64,000 nucleotides of DNA. Source: Phycisphaerales bacterium (lineage in GTDB: Bacteria; Planctomycetota; Phycisphaerae; Phycisphaerales; UBA1924). This document shows positions 1 through 9,199 of the stretch, one piece after another. How positions within the stretch are numbered: position 1 is the first letter of the stretch; each line of letters begins with the position of its first letter. The stretch lies in assembly GCA_035627955.1 (NCBI GenBank), contig DASPKU010000011.1:175658-239657 (forward strand), in the 5' to 3' direction. A program made the translations under genes and the position numbers. Under the pieces are notes generated by a model. That model was given only the letters and a program-made list of their open reading frames with translations, did not search any database and was not told the DNA's origin.

Positions 1-1587
1 GTACGCCGCGGCCTCGGTGATGGTCAGCCGCGAGAGCTCCGCGATGTTGAGGTGGTGGACCGTCTTCGCGGCCTTCTCCGGGCGGCCGATGACCGTGCCG
101 CTGCACGCTTTTTCGCTCTCCACACCATGCGTGCTATCCAGCAGAACATGCAGCGCCTCGATCCTCAGCCGATCACCGTTGCAGGTGTTGCAGGGCGAGC
201 TGGAGAGGAACGTGGACAGCCACTCCTTGACACCCGTGTTCTCCGTACTTTTCCACCAGTCGGAAATGTTCGGGATCACGCCCTCGAACTTCGGCTTTGT
301 GCTGCCGTGCAGCAGCGCCTTCATCTGATCGGGGGAAAAGCCGCTGACCGGGTCATTGAACGAGACCGCGAAGTCCTTGCAGAACCGCCGCAGCTTGCGG
401 TTGAACCACGCCCGCACCGGCCCGTTCTTGCACCACGCCGCCACCGCCCCCTCGGCCAGGCTCAGCGAGCGGTTGGGGATCACCAGGTCAGGGTCAAACT
501 CGAGGATCGTGCCCAGCCCGTTGCATGCCGGGCACGCCCCGAATGGCGAGTTGAACGAGAACAGCCGTGGCGCCAGCTCTTCGAGCGCCACCTCGGGGTG
601 CTCGGGGTCGCTGAAGCGTGTGGAGAACGATTGGTCCATCCACGTGCTCTGCCCGTTGTCCCCCGGCGACTCCACCGAGATCACGATCACCCCGTTGGCC
701 AGCCGCAGCGCGGCCTCCACCGACTCCGCCAGCCGCTGGCGACCGTCGGGCGCGAGGGCAATGCGGTCGATCACAGCCTCGATCGTGTGCTTCTCGTGGC
801 GGCCCAGGCCCAGCGGGTTCTCGCCCGGCTCCTTCAGCACGTCGCGCAGATCGACGATCGTGCCGTTGACGCGGGCGCGATTCCACCCCTGCGACGAGAG
901 CTCTTCGAGCACCTCGCGGTGGAAGCCCTTTTTGCCCCGGACCACCGGCGCCATCACCATCAGGCGGGTGCCCGACGGCTTGCCCATGATCGCGTCCACC
1001 ACCTGCGTGCTGCTGGTCGCAGAGATCGGCTTGCCCGAGCGCTCGAGGACGGTGCCGTCCTTCTTCGTCTTGGTCACCGCCCAGGAGTAGGGGCGGGCGC
1101 ACCGCGCGTACAGCAGGCGCAGGTAGTCGTAGATTTCGGTCGTCGTCGCGACGGTCGAGCGCGGGTTGCTGCTCGCCGAGCGCTGCTCGATCGCGATCGT
1201 CGGCGGGATGCCCTCGATCTCATCGACGTCGGGCTTCTTCAGCTGATCGAGGAACTGCCGCGCGTACGCCGACAGCGACTCCATGTACTTCCGCTGCCCC
1301 TCGGCGAAGATCGTGTCGAACGCCAGCGAGCTCTTCCCCGACCCCGACAGCCCCGTCATCACCACCAGCTTGTCGCGAGGGATGGTGACGTCGATGTTCT
1401 TGAGGTTGTGCTCGCGGGCGCCGCGCACGCGGATGGAGCGCTGCGCATCGGCGCTGGCGCTCGTGCGCATGGTGGCGCAGGGGCCAAGCAACGGCGCGCC
1501 GGCCACCACCGGGCGGGGCTCGATGAACCCCTCCGCCTTACCGTTCACCCCGTCGTTGCCCGCCTGAGTCTTCTTCCGCCCGCTCAC
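1..1587 (-). CDS. uvrA: UvrABC excinuclease subunit A, N-terminal part (3' end beyond window)
   Basis: Partial gene: 529 codons are visible and the rest lies left of position 1. UvrA is the damage-sensing ATPase of nucleotide excision repair and works with UvrB in the cytoplasm. The protein shows the first Walker A ([12 protein letters not shown], about residues 79-90), [20 protein letters not shown] in its usual place, the DIDEIEG-like [11 protein letters not shown] segment, and [17 protein letters not shown] chose the GTG at 1587 because AGGGAAG lies about 9 bases upstream and the family core starts soon after. ATG 1470 is an internal alternative. The usual first CxxC of zinc module 1 is replaced by SDPEHP, while the second pair (CPAC) is kept. 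uvrB lies 3.7 kb upstream on the same strand. Family assignment is very secure. Confidence 0.95.
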   Translation of the reverse strand, partial: MSGRKKTQAGNDGVNGKAEGFIEPRPVVAGAPLLGPCATMRTSASADAQRSIRVRGAREHNLKNIDVTIPRDKLVVMTGLSGSGKSSLAFDTIFAEGQRKYMESLSAYARQFLDQLKKPDVDEIEGIPPTIAIEQRSASSNPRSTVATTTEIYDYLRLLYARCARPYSWAVTKTKKDGTVLERSGKPISATSSTQVVDAIMGKPSGTRLMVMAPVVRGKKGFHREVLEELSSQGWNRARVNGTIVDLRDVLKEPGENPLGLGRHEKHTIEAVIDRIALAPDGRQRLAESVEAALRLANGVIVISVESPGDNGQSTWMDQSFSTRFSDPEHPEVALEELAPRLFSFNSPFGACPACNGLGTILEFDPDLVIPNRSLSLAEGAVAAWCKNGPVRAWFNRKLRRFCKDFAVSFNDPVSGFSPDQMKALLHGSTKPKFEGVIPNISDWWKSTENTGVKEWLSTFLSSSPCNTCNGDRLRIEALHVLLDSTHGVESEKACSGTVIGRPEKAAKTVHHLNIAELSRLTITEAAAY

Positions 1588-1708
1588 CGCTGGACTTCCC
1601 TGTGGGGCCAATGGAACCTCCGTGCCCGCGATGGTACCGGGCTTGTTTGCTTCGCGTTCGTAGTTGGGCCGGATGTGAAGGCAGGCCCTGTCCAGACGGA
1701 TTCCCGGG

Positions 1709-1924
1709 CTACTTCTTCAACTCGCCACCCGGCAAGGGCGGAAAGAGAGGGTCGTTCGCGGGCTGCTTCGGTGGGCCGGCACGCTCGGCCTGGGCCTGGT
1801 TCCGCGCGGCCTCATTCCGCTTGCTCAGCTGGAAGAAGCCCAGCATCATCAGCCCGATCGCCAGGCCGATCAGGTAGAAACGCAGGCGGCTGAAGAAGCC
1901 CGGGTATCGGCCTTGAGTGCTCAC
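1709..1924 (-). CDS. small single-pass membrane protein
   Basis: This encodes 71 residues with one hydrophobic helix (RFYLIGLAIGLMMLGFFQL, about residues 15-33), then a charged Ala/Gln/Arg-rich stretch and a Pro-rich tail ending GGELKK. The GTG start overlaps the stop of the upstream glycosyltransferase by four bases (GTGA), which implies translational coupling and supports a real gene. I do not recognise the family. The context suggests an inner-membrane accessory of the glycosyltransferase pair, but that is inference only. Confidence 0.65.
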   Translation of the reverse strand: MSTQGRYPGFFSRLRFYLIGLAIGLMMLGFFQLSKRNEAARNQAQAERAGPPKQPANDPLFPPLPGGELKK

Positions 1925-3141
1925 GCCGGACTGTAGCCCGCGGGGGCGGGCTTCCCTGCGGCGGGCAGCGTCAGTGCAATCAGGCGGTCGACGAAACGGC
2001 CGTAGACCACCTCGCGCCGGAAGTGGGTCTCGGCACGCCGCCGCGCGGCCTCACCCATGCGGCGGCAGAGAGCGGGGTCCTCAATCAGCGAGCCGATTGC
2101 CTGCATGTAACCAGCCTCGTCGCGAGGGGTGACGAGCAGGCCGGTCTCGCCATGGACCACCATGTCGGGGATACCGGCGAGGCGGGCGCTGACAACCGGC
2201 AACCCCGCCGCCATGGCCTCGGCGATCGCCGCGGGGGACATGTCCTGCACAGTGGGGAGAACGAACAGGTCCATGGCCGGCATGAGCTCGCGCATGAGCC
2301 GCTCGCGCGGAACGGTGCCGTGCACGATCACGTTGCGGGCGCCCTTGGCGATGGTCAGCTCGGCCTCGTTGCCGATGACATGCAGCTCGGCGCGGGTCGC
2401 CCAGTGCTGCTGGTGCCAACGCAGGAGCTCGGGCAGGCCCTTGCGCCACCAGTGACGGCCAACGAAGACAAGCTTGACAGGTTTGCTGGGATCGACCGGC
2501 GGGCGCGGCGGCAGGTCGACGATGCCGACGGTCGGCAGCATTGGGCAGATGCGTTCGGGCGGGACCCCGAAGTCGTTGCGGACCGAGTCGGCCGCCCAGG
2601 TGCTCATGCAGCCGACGAGCTCGGCGGTCTGGAAGATCGCGCGGTCCTCTTCGAGCAGCCGCCGCTGCACAGGCCCATCGTCATTCATGTCACGAATCGT
2701 GTTCGCGACTGTGGCGTCAAGAATGACTGCTAGCTTGGTCGCTGTACCGGCGCGCTTCACATCGACAGCCCCGAGCGCGTACAGCTGGGGGCAGACGACC
2801 ACCGCGTCGAAGAGGTCCACTGGTAGCGGGCCGCGGGGGCTTAGCCAGGACCGCATCCGCCGCCGCCACATGCTCACCATGCGCTCGGCTATGCGGGCCT
2901 TGCTGCGGGGGTTGGGGAAGCGGCTCCAGAGGCGCTCCAGCAGCGAGTTGTGCATCGTGACGTAGACGAGCTCGACGTCGTCGCGCCCGGCGCAGTACTT
3001 CTCCAGCTCCTGGAGGTAGGTCATGAGGCCGAACTGGCTGACGCCGATGCTGAGGATGCGCGTGCGGCCGCTGGGGCTCCGCAGGGCGGCGAGCACGTCG
3101 GGGGTGATGCTGGTGAGGTTGGCACTGAGGGCGCGGATCAA
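1921..3141 (-). CDS. glycosyltransferase family 4-like (GT-B), copy 2
   Basis: A 406-residue GT-B fold glycosyltransferase. The C-terminal half has the group-1 signature: KLVFVGRHWWRKG, then EAMAAGLPVVSARLAGIPDMV and GETGLLVTP, which bind the nucleotide-sugar. It probably transfers a sugar in cell-surface polysaccharide or glycolipid assembly; donor and acceptor cannot be read from sequence. The start is a TTG at 3141 with a weak ribosome site. It is preferred because the N-terminus (ANLTSITPDVLAAL) aligns with that of the upstream paralogue (RNLDDITPSRLPPL). The gene lies 15 bases after the paralogue and overlaps the next small gene by 4 bases, so three genes form one operon. Confidence 0.88.
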   Translation of the reverse strand: MIRALSANLTSITPDVLAALRSPSGRTRILSIGVSQFGLMTYLQELEKYCAGRDDVELVYVTMHNSLLERLWSRFPNPRSKARIAERMVSMWRRRMRSWLSPRGPLPVDLFDAVVVCPQLYALGAVDVKRAGTATKLAVILDATVANTIRDMNDDGPVQRRLLEEDRAIFQTAELVGCMSTWAADSVRNDFGVPPERICPMLPTVGIVDLPPRPPVDPSKPVKLVFVGRHWWRKGLPELLRWHQQHWATRAELHVIGNEAELTIAKGARNVIVHGTVPRERLMRELMPAMDLFVLPTVQDMSPAAIAEAMAAGLPVVSARLAGIPDMVVHGETGLLVTPRDEAGYMQAIGSLIEDPALCRRMGEAARRRAETHFRREVVYGRFVDRLIALTLPAAGKPAPAGYSPA

Positions 3142-3156
3142 GGGCGGGTTCCCGAC

Positions 3157-4353
3157 CTAGGCTGCGGGGGCGAGGGCGGGGGCATGGTACAGCGACTTGA
3201 GGCGGTCGATCAGGCGCGAGTAGACCGCCTCCCGATTGAACCGCTGCGCGTGGGCGCGCCCCGCCTCGCCCATGCGGCGGCGGAGCTCGCGGTCCGCGAT
3301 GAGCCGCTCAATGGCGGCAATGTAACCGGCGTGGTTGTCTCGCTCGGCGAGGAAGCCGGTGATGCCGTCGTCGACGAGGTCGGGCACGCCGCCCACGCGG
3401 GTGCTGACCACCGGCAGCCCGATGGCCGCGGCCTCCAGCAGTGCCCAGGGCGACATGTCACGCTTTGTGGGCATGACGAAGAGGTCCATACCGGGGAGCA
3501 GCTCGTGCATCACCCGCTCGCGGGGCTGGCGGCCGTGGAAGGTGACGTTGCGGGGCGGCGAGCGGAACTTGGGGATGCCGTCGCCGCCGATGAAGTGCAG
3601 CTCGGCACGGTCGCGCCAGTGCTGCTGGTGCCAGGCGAGCAGCTCGGGCCCCCCCTTGCGCTTCCAGTCATGGCCGACGAGGACGATCCGGGGCAGGCCA
3701 GCGTGGTCGTGGCGGGCGTGGGTGGTGACTGGCGGGGCAATCGGCGGGACCAGCATCGTGCGTTCCGGGCGGACGCCGTAGTCGTTCACCACCGAGTGTC
3801 GTGACCAGTTGCCCATGCAGGTAATAAGGTCGGCGTGGTCGAACACGTGCTGGTCGGCCCGGTGCAGGGCGAAGGTGGTAAGTCGCGAGTCGCCGAAGTC
3901 GCGGACGATGTTGGCGGTGGTGGCGTCGATGTTCACTGCGAGGGTGAAGTCGTGGCCCGCGTCCTTGAGGTCACAGAAGGCCCACGCGTATGGCTGGGGC
4001 GACACGAGCACGGCGTCGAAGCGGCGGATGTCCAGCGGCCCGCCGGGGCGGCACCACCGGTAAAGCTTCCGCCGCCACATCTGGGCCGAGCGCCAGACGC
4101 GGAGGTGGCAGTTCCAGGGGATAGGCGACAGACGGTTCAGGCACTTCATCGGCGTGCTGTTCACCAGCGACACGTGCACGGCATGGACGTCGGGGCGGTG
4201 CTCGCAAAAGGCCCGCAGTTCGCGGGTGAGGGTGCCGAACCCGATGATGGGGATGCCGACGTAGAGCAGGCGGAGCACGCCGGGCGTAGCGTCGAGCGGG
4301 GGGAGCCGCGACGGGGTGATGTCGTCGAGGTTGCGGCTCACGCACAGGTTCAT
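3157..4353 (-). CDS. glycosyltransferase family 4-like (GT-B), copy 1
   Basis: A 398-residue GT-B glycosyltransferase, clearly paralogous to the next gene: both share the N-terminal ITP motif, a WRKG/WKRKG segment (RIVLVGHDWKRKGGPELL) and ALLEAAAIGLPVVSTRVGGVPDLV. ATG 4353 was chosen because GGAGGTG lies about 4 bases upstream, which is a strong Shine-Dalgarno site; an upstream in-frame ATG at 4392 lacks one. No signal peptide is present, so it is likely cytoplasmic or membrane-associated. The pair suggests successive sugar additions to the same glycan. The substrate is unknown. Confidence 0.88.
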   Translation of the reverse strand: MNLCVSRNLDDITPSRLPPLDATPGVLRLLYVGIPIIGFGTLTRELRAFCEHRPDVHAVHVSLVNSTPMKCLNRLSPIPWNCHLRVWRSAQMWRRKLYRWCRPGGPLDIRRFDAVLVSPQPYAWAFCDLKDAGHDFTLAVNIDATTANIVRDFGDSRLTTFALHRADQHVFDHADLITCMGNWSRHSVVNDYGVRPERTMLVPPIAPPVTTHARHDHAGLPRIVLVGHDWKRKGGPELLAWHQQHWRDRAELHFIGGDGIPKFRSPPRNVTFHGRQPRERVMHELLPGMDLFVMPTKRDMSPWALLEAAAIGLPVVSTRVGGVPDLVDDGITGFLAERDNHAGYIAAIERLIADRELRRRMGEAGRAHAQRFNREAVYSRLIDRLKSLYHAPALAPAA

Positions 4354-4401
4354 GCGACACCTCCGCCCCCGCGGAGTCACCATCCTGCGCATGCGGATGA
4401 G

Positions 4402-5301
4402 TCAGGCAGGAGGCGCGGGTTGTGGTGCATCAACCGTCTGGGATTCCGCCGCACGCTCGCGCCGGTGGGCCACCAGGGCTGCCGCCCCTGTGACTGCGGC
4501 GATGCCCAGCATTACCCCGCCGACAATGAACATCAACAGGCTGGTCCGAGCCCAGTCGGGAGGGGTCGAGCCGAGCTTAATCAGGATCGCGTTTTTTACA
4601 TCGAGACCCACTTTCTCGAACTCTGCCCGCACTGGTCCGGGCAACCCCAGCGGCCACTTCATCCCGGTCACCTCGCGGATCGACTCGGGCAGGACCTCCC
4701 TGGTCTCCACGAAGACCTTGATGGGTTGGCCGACGTCCCAATCGAGTGGCAGCAGAGGGATGTAGTTATCCACCGACCCGGTGGACCCGTACGACACTGC
4801 CCCATCGGGGACGAGGTGGCCGCCGATGGTGATGTAGTTCGCCCGCGGGATGTCGCCCTTGAGCACCTGCGCGTGCGTGACTCTGGTCGCCTCGACCTCC
4901 TTGCCACCGAGGTGCGCCCAGAGGCCCGCGCCGAGCGCAATGAGCCCCCACGGCGCGAGCATGATCGGAAACAGGTACGGGGACTTGAACCCGTGGCGCT
5001 GCGCCATCGTGCGTTCGACGTGCGCCTGCACCTCCGCGTCGGTGGCTCTGCGGATGACCTTCAGCGAAACCAGCAGCCGCACGAGGGCGCCGAAGATGAC
5101 CATGTTGAGGAGCACGGTGAGCAGCACGCTGAGCTTGGTGCTGAACGAGCCCAGCGTGGCCAACTGGAGTTCGCTCACCCACCGGTACACGTTGCTGTAG
5201 GTGAACCAGCCGTAGCCGCTGACGACGAGCGCGGCGGAGAACGCGACGGTGTTCCAGACGCGCGGAACTTCGCCCATGAACTCGGTGAGTGTCTTGGCCA
5301 T
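4402..5301 (-). CDS. multi-pass membrane protein of unknown function
   Basis: A 299-residue protein with hydrophobic segments near residues 17-37, 58-80 (LSVLLTVLLNMVIFGALVRLL), 110-131 (LFPIMLAPWGLIALGAGLWAHLG) and 253-277. Between helices 3 and 4 lies a soluble region of about 120 residues (ANYITIGGHLVPDGAVSYG onward), probably on the outside of the inner membrane. The tail is Ala/Pro-rich. I do not recognise the family. It lies between uvrB and the glycosyltransferase pair on the same strand, with a 48-base gap to the latter. No clear Shine-Dalgarno site precedes ATG 5301. Confidence 0.75.
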   Translation of the reverse strand: MAKTLTEFMGEVPRVWNTVAFSAALVVSGYGWFTYSNVYRWVSELQLATLGSFSTKLSVLLTVLLNMVIFGALVRLLVSLKVIRRATDAEVQAHVERTMAQRHGFKSPYLFPIMLAPWGLIALGAGLWAHLGGKEVEATRVTHAQVLKGDIPRANYITIGGHLVPDGAVSYGSTGSVDNYIPLLPLDWDVGQPIKVFVETREVLPESIREVTGMKWPLGLPGPVRAEFEKVGLDVKNAILIKLGSTPPDWARTSLLMFIVGGVMLGIAAVTGAAALVAHRRERAAESQTVDAPQPAPPA

Positions 5302-5322
5302 GAGCGGCAGTCTAACAGGAGT

Positions 5323-7575
5323 TCAGCGTCCCTTGCGGCGCTTTCCCGCGCGGGAGCCGGGCATGCCGGCCTTGGCCTCGGGTCGTTTCTTGCCGCGGTG
5401 ACTGGCGTTCTCGACCTCGGAGCGTCGGATCTTGGTGCTGCCGCCGTGCTTGGCGATCTCCTCGCGCTTGCGGCGGAGTTTGAGCACCTGGTCGCGGATC
5501 ATTGCGGCGCGCTCGAAGGCCATGTCATTGGCCGCTGCGAGCATCTCGCCCTCCATCTCCTTGATGAGCTCGTCGATCTCGAACTCGGGCTCGTTTGTAG
5601 CGATCCCCTCGCGGGCGCGCTTGCGGGCCTTGAGCTCTTCCTCAAGGCCGCGGCGGACCGCCTTCTTGATGGTGGTCGGGGTGATCCCGTGGGCCTCGTT
5701 GTAGGCGAGCTGCTTGACGCGCCGGCGCTCTGTCTCCTCGATGGCGCCCTGCATCGCGGGGGTGATCTGGTCGGCGTACATGATCACCTTGCCGTTGACG
5801 TTGCGGGCGGCACGCCCCATGAGCTGGATGAGGCTGGTGGGTGAGCGGAGGAAGCCCTCCTTGTCGGCGTCGAGGATGGCGACGAGCGAGACTTCCGGCA
5901 GGTCGAGGCCTTCGCGCAGCAGGTTGACGCCCACGAGGATGTCGAAGTTGCCCAGGCGCAGGTCGGCGAGGATCTCCATGCGGTCGAGCGTCTCGATGTC
6001 GCTGTGGAGGTAGCGGACGCGCAGGCCCTTCTCGGCCATGTACGACGCGAGGTCCTCGCAGAGCCGCTTCGTGAGGGCGGTCACGAGCACGCGCTCGCCG
6101 CCCGCCACGCGGGCCTGGCACTGCTCGAGCAGGTCGGGCACCTGGCCCTTGGTGGGCTTCACTTCCACCTGCGGGTCGAGCAGGCCGGTGGGGCGGATGA
6201 CCTGCTCGGCCACCTCGCCGCCGGTGCGCTCCAGCTCGTACTTCGCGGGCGTGGCGGAGACGAACATCACCTGCGGCACGATGGCCTCGAACTCCTCGAA
6301 GCGAAGCGGCCGGTTGTCGAGGGCCGAGGGCAGGCGGAAGCCGTGCTCAACGAGCACGGTCTTGCGGGCCTGGTCGCCGTTGAACATGGCCCTGATCTGC
6401 GGGATGGTGACGTGCGATTCGTCGATGATGAGCAGCCAGTCGCGGAAGTTGGGGCGGCGCGGGTGGGTGATCACCGGCCCGTCGGTCATCGCGGCGATGC
6501 TCGCGTCGGCGGTCAGACGCTCGGAGATGTCGCGCCGGGTGCCGCCCAGGCGCGGGTGGCCGTCGCTGCCGCGTGACGGCGCGTAGTCGAAGTAGTCCAT
6601 GAGGCAGAAGGGCCGCTCGCCGGGGGCGCGCCCATCCATGAACCGCGAGTAGTTCTCGATGCCCGGGCAGGTGCCGGTCTCGGCGAGCATTTCGAGGTCG
6701 AACTTGGTGCGGGAGAGCAGTCGCTGGGCCTCCAGCAGCTTGCCCTGGCTGCGGAACTCCATGACACGAGCATCGAGCTCGGCGCGGATGGCGTCGAGGG
6801 CGCTGTGCAGCTGGTTCTCGGGCATCACGTAGTGCACCGCGGGGAAGAGGTGGAACGTGCGCTCCTCGGCGAGGATCTCGCCGCTGGTGGGGTTGATCAG
6901 CTCGAGCCGGTCCACCTCGTCCCCGAAGAGCTCGATGTGCACGGCGTACTTCTCGTACGCGGGCCAGATGTCCAGTGCGTCGCCCCGCACGCGGAACTGG
7001 CCGCGCTTCCACTCCATCTCGCTGCGGGCGTACTGCATGGAGCTGAGGGCGAGGAGGAAGTTGCGTCGGTCGACCCGCATGCCCTTGGTGATCGTGAGCA
7101 CCTTGTCGCCGTAGGCCTCGGGGCTGCCCAGACCGAAGATGCACGAGACGGAGGCGACGACGACGGTGTCGCGCCGCGAGAGGATGTTGCTGGTGGCGGC
7201 GAGGCGGAGCTGGTCGAGATCGTCGTTGCGCGAGGAGTCCTTCTCGATGTAGATGTCGCGCTGCGGGATGTAGGCCTCGGGCTGGTAGTAGTCGTAGTAG
7301 CTGACGAAGTAGTTGACGCTGTTCTCAGGCAGGAACTCCTTGAGCTCCTCGAACAGCTGGGCGGCAAGCGTCTTGTTGTGGCTGATGATGAGCGTGGGCT
7401 TGCCCACCTTGGCGATGACATTGGCCATCGTGAAGGTCTTGCCGGTGCCGGTGGCGCCGAGCAGCACGGCCGCGGGCCTGCCGGCGTTGAGGTCCGCCGC
7501 GAGTTTCTCGATGGCGGTGGGCTGGTCGCCCATGGGGGCGAAGGGCGAGACGACCTTGAAGGGCTTGCTGGTCAC
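5323..7575 (-). CDS. uvrB: UvrABC excinuclease subunit B
   Basis: UvrB receives damaged DNA from UvrA and recruits UvrC in nucleotide excision repair. The 750-residue protein has Walker A (GATGTGKTFTMANV, from about residue 40), the beta-hairpin YYDYYQPEAYIP (93-104), motif II IDESHVT (384-390), the helicase motifs VNLLREGLDLPEVSLVAILDADKEG and QLMGRAARN, and a C-terminal UVR motif around FERAAMIRDQVLKLR. It is about 80 residues longer than typical UvrB. There is an apparent insertion of about 45 residues (331-378) just before motif II and a basic Lys/Arg-rich tail. The start is GTG 7575. Confidence 0.97.
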   Translation of the reverse strand: MTSKPFKVVSPFAPMGDQPTAIEKLAADLNAGRPAAVLLGATGTGKTFTMANVIAKVGKPTLIISHNKTLAAQLFEELKEFLPENSVNYFVSYYDYYQPEAYIPQRDIYIEKDSSRNDDLDQLRLAATSNILSRRDTVVVASVSCIFGLGSPEAYGDKVLTITKGMRVDRRNFLLALSSMQYARSEMEWKRGQFRVRGDALDIWPAYEKYAVHIELFGDEVDRLELINPTSGEILAEERTFHLFPAVHYVMPENQLHSALDAIRAELDARVMEFRSQGKLLEAQRLLSRTKFDLEMLAETGTCPGIENYSRFMDGRAPGERPFCLMDYFDYAPSRGSDGHPRLGGTRRDISERLTADASIAAMTDGPVITHPRRPNFRDWLLIIDESHVTIPQIRAMFNGDQARKTVLVEHGFRLPSALDNRPLRFEEFEAIVPQVMFVSATPAKYELERTGGEVAEQVIRPTGLLDPQVEVKPTKGQVPDLLEQCQARVAGGERVLVTALTKRLCEDLASYMAEKGLRVRYLHSDIETLDRMEILADLRLGNFDILVGVNLLREGLDLPEVSLVAILDADKEGFLRSPTSLIQLMGRAARNVNGKVIMYADQITPAMQGAIEETERRRVKQLAYNEAHGITPTTIKKAVRRGLEEELKARKRAREGIATNEPEFEIDELIKEMEGEMLAAANDMAFERAAMIRDQVLKLRRKREEIAKHGGSTKIRRSEVENASHRGKKRPEAKAGMPGSRAGKRRKGR

Positions 7576-7701
7576 AGGGGAACGTTACCCGCACGGCCTT
7601 TGTTTGGGTAGGCATGCGGGGTGAAAACGCTGGTATGTCGACGATTTTGCGCACAAACGTCGCCGATGGGCGCCGTTTGTTCTTCCTGTACGGTTCGCAG
7701 C

Positions 7702-8466
7702 TCAGGGTGCGCTGGACGCGACCTCGAGCGCCTGGCGTGCGGCATCGGCCTGGTTGCGCACGCGGCGCAGGTCTACCACCGCGAAGCCGCGGTAGCCCTT
7801 GGTCGAGAGGGCGATCTGGTAGGCGAGAACGTCCAGCTGTCCTCGTCCGGGAGCGACACGTCCGGCGTTGGCGTAGTCCGACAGGCGCGCGGCGGCGGGC
7901 GTGACGGGGAGCCTGGGCACCTCGGCCGCGGGGTCGAGGCGTGCGGCGAGGAGCTCGGCGGGGTCGATGCCGATGGCGAGCGGGCCTTCGCCGCCCCGGG
8001 AGGGCCACGAGTGGTCGGCGAGGGTGCTGCCGTGGAGCTCGGCGGCGGAGCGGAGTGAGTCGAGCAGCGTGGGGGCGGTCTTCTCGGGCAGGGCGATGCT
8101 GACGAGCGGTGTGCCGCTGGTGAGGCGGGCGAGCTCGGCGGTGAGCTCCAGGGCCCCCACCACCGCTGAGACGGCGCGGTCCTGCTGGGCGGGGTCGAGG
8201 AAGTGCGCGGCGGGGATCCACAGGTCCAGGCCGCTGAACTCCAGCTGCGAGCGGCGGAGGAGCGAGGCGAGGTCGCGCCGGCCGGAGCGGTCCAGCTCGC
8301 GCGGGCGGATGCCGGGGAGAGCGGCGTCGAGCTGCACGGCGCGGTAGCCCAGGGCCGCGCCCCACTCGATAAGGGCGCGGGGGCCGGGCGCGTCGGTGAC
8401 TGGCTCGGTGATGCCGGTGAGCGAGAGGCTGGTGCGGAGCGTGAACACGTCCCCATGTTGTAGCAT
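7702..8466 (-). CDS. sugar-phosphate isomerase/epimerase-like TIM-barrel protein
   Basis: A 254-residue protein with a pattern reminiscent of the xylose-isomerase-like / AP-endonuclease-2 TIM barrel: ALGYRAVQLDAALPGIRP at strand 2, QLEFSGLDLWIPAAHF following, GIDPAEL in the middle, and GFAVVDLRRVRN near the end. No signal peptide is visible. The usual Glu/Asp/His metal ligands are not all evident, so activity is uncertain and this may be a degenerate family member. It is divergent from the next gene, with about 40 bases between the starts. Substrate unknown. Confidence 0.6.
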   Translation of the reverse strand: MLQHGDVFTLRTSLSLTGITEPVTDAPGPRALIEWGAALGYRAVQLDAALPGIRPRELDRSGRRDLASLLRRSQLEFSGLDLWIPAAHFLDPAQQDRAVSAVVGALELTAELARLTSGTPLVSIALPEKTAPTLLDSLRSAAELHGSTLADHSWPSRGGEGPLAIGIDPAELLAARLDPAAEVPRLPVTPAAARLSDYANAGRVAPGRGQLDVLAYQIALSTKGYRGFAVVDLRRVRNQADAARQALEVASSAP

Positions 8467-8506
8467 GCCGGGGAAGGCCCGAGCGCGGCGGCACTACCAT
8501 GGGGGC

Positions 8507-9193
8507 ATGACGCCTAAACGGGCCGCGCTCGAGACCGTGTACATCGCCTCGCTGGCGGTGTGGCTGGGGCTGATCGTGATGACGGGGCTGATGGCGGCGA
8601 CGGTGTTCCCGATGATGCGGGACATGGAGCCGACGCTGGGCAAGTACCAGGCGTACACGGGCGAGCACTGGCGGATCGCGGCCGGGCGGATCGCCAACCG
8701 CGGGTTCGTGCTGTCGTCGATCGGCGAGGGGCTGTGCCTCATCGCGTGCGTGACGTCGCTGGTGTTCCTGACCGTGCACAAGCAGCTGACGTACGTGGCT
8801 GCGGGAGCGCGGTGGGCGACGGCGGGGTTGCTGCTGATGGTGCTGGGGTACAGCGTGCTGGTGCTGCGCCCGCGGATGGCGGCGAACGTCGGGCAGTACT
8901 GGAAGGCAGCGGAGGCGGGGGACAACCAGCGGGCGGAGGTGTTCGCGCAGGCGTTCAACGCGGATCATCCCACGGCGTCGGGGACGCTGGCGGTGACGGC
9001 GGTGGCGCTGGTGGTGGCGTTGGCGGTGGCGGCGTGGACGTTGACGCGGGAGGCGGTGGTGGCGCGGGCTGGGAGCGCGACGAGCGTCGCTGGCGGTGGA
9101 GTCGCGACAAGCGGGGCGGGGACGGCCAAGCCGGTGGCGCCAGCGAGTGGGACGGCGGCGGGTACCGCAGGTTCGCGACCGGCGAGTTCGTGA
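8507..9193 (+). CDS. TMEM205/DUF4149-like four-helix membrane protein
   Basis: This encodes 228 residues. ATG 8507 opens directly before the first helix (ALETVYIASLAVWLGLIVMTGLMAA). Further helices lie near residues 63-85, 97-118 and 158-180, and the tail is a low-complexity Ala/Gly/Thr/Ser region. The first helix followed by TVFPMM resembles the DUF4149/TMEM205-type domain (an AxWLGxxxxxG pattern), but this is recalled from memory and not strong. It probably sits in the inner membrane. It ends 6 bases before the start of endonuclease III, so the two are likely cotranscribed. Confidence 0.7.
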   Translation: MTPKRAALETVYIASLAVWLGLIVMTGLMAATVFPMMRDMEPTLGKYQAYTGEHWRIAAGRIANRGFVLSSIGEGLCLIACVTSLVFLTVHKQLTYVAAGARWATAGLLLMVLGYSVLVLRPRMAANVGQYWKAAEAGDNQRAEVFAQAFNADHPTASGTLAVTAVALVVALAVAAWTLTREAVVARAGSATSVAGGGVATSGAGTAKPVAPASGTAAGTAGSRPASS

Positions 9194-9199
9194 GCGGTT

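Noticed and set aside
52..1893. 613-codon open frame on the plus strand over uvrA
   Set aside because: It is the antisense of uvrA in high-GC sequence; the translation is Arg/Ala/Val-rich without any family motif.
7600..7700. Possible LexA box upstream of uvrB (two GTTC words)
   Set aside because: The spacing (10 bases) does not fit known LexA operators and no second site supports it.
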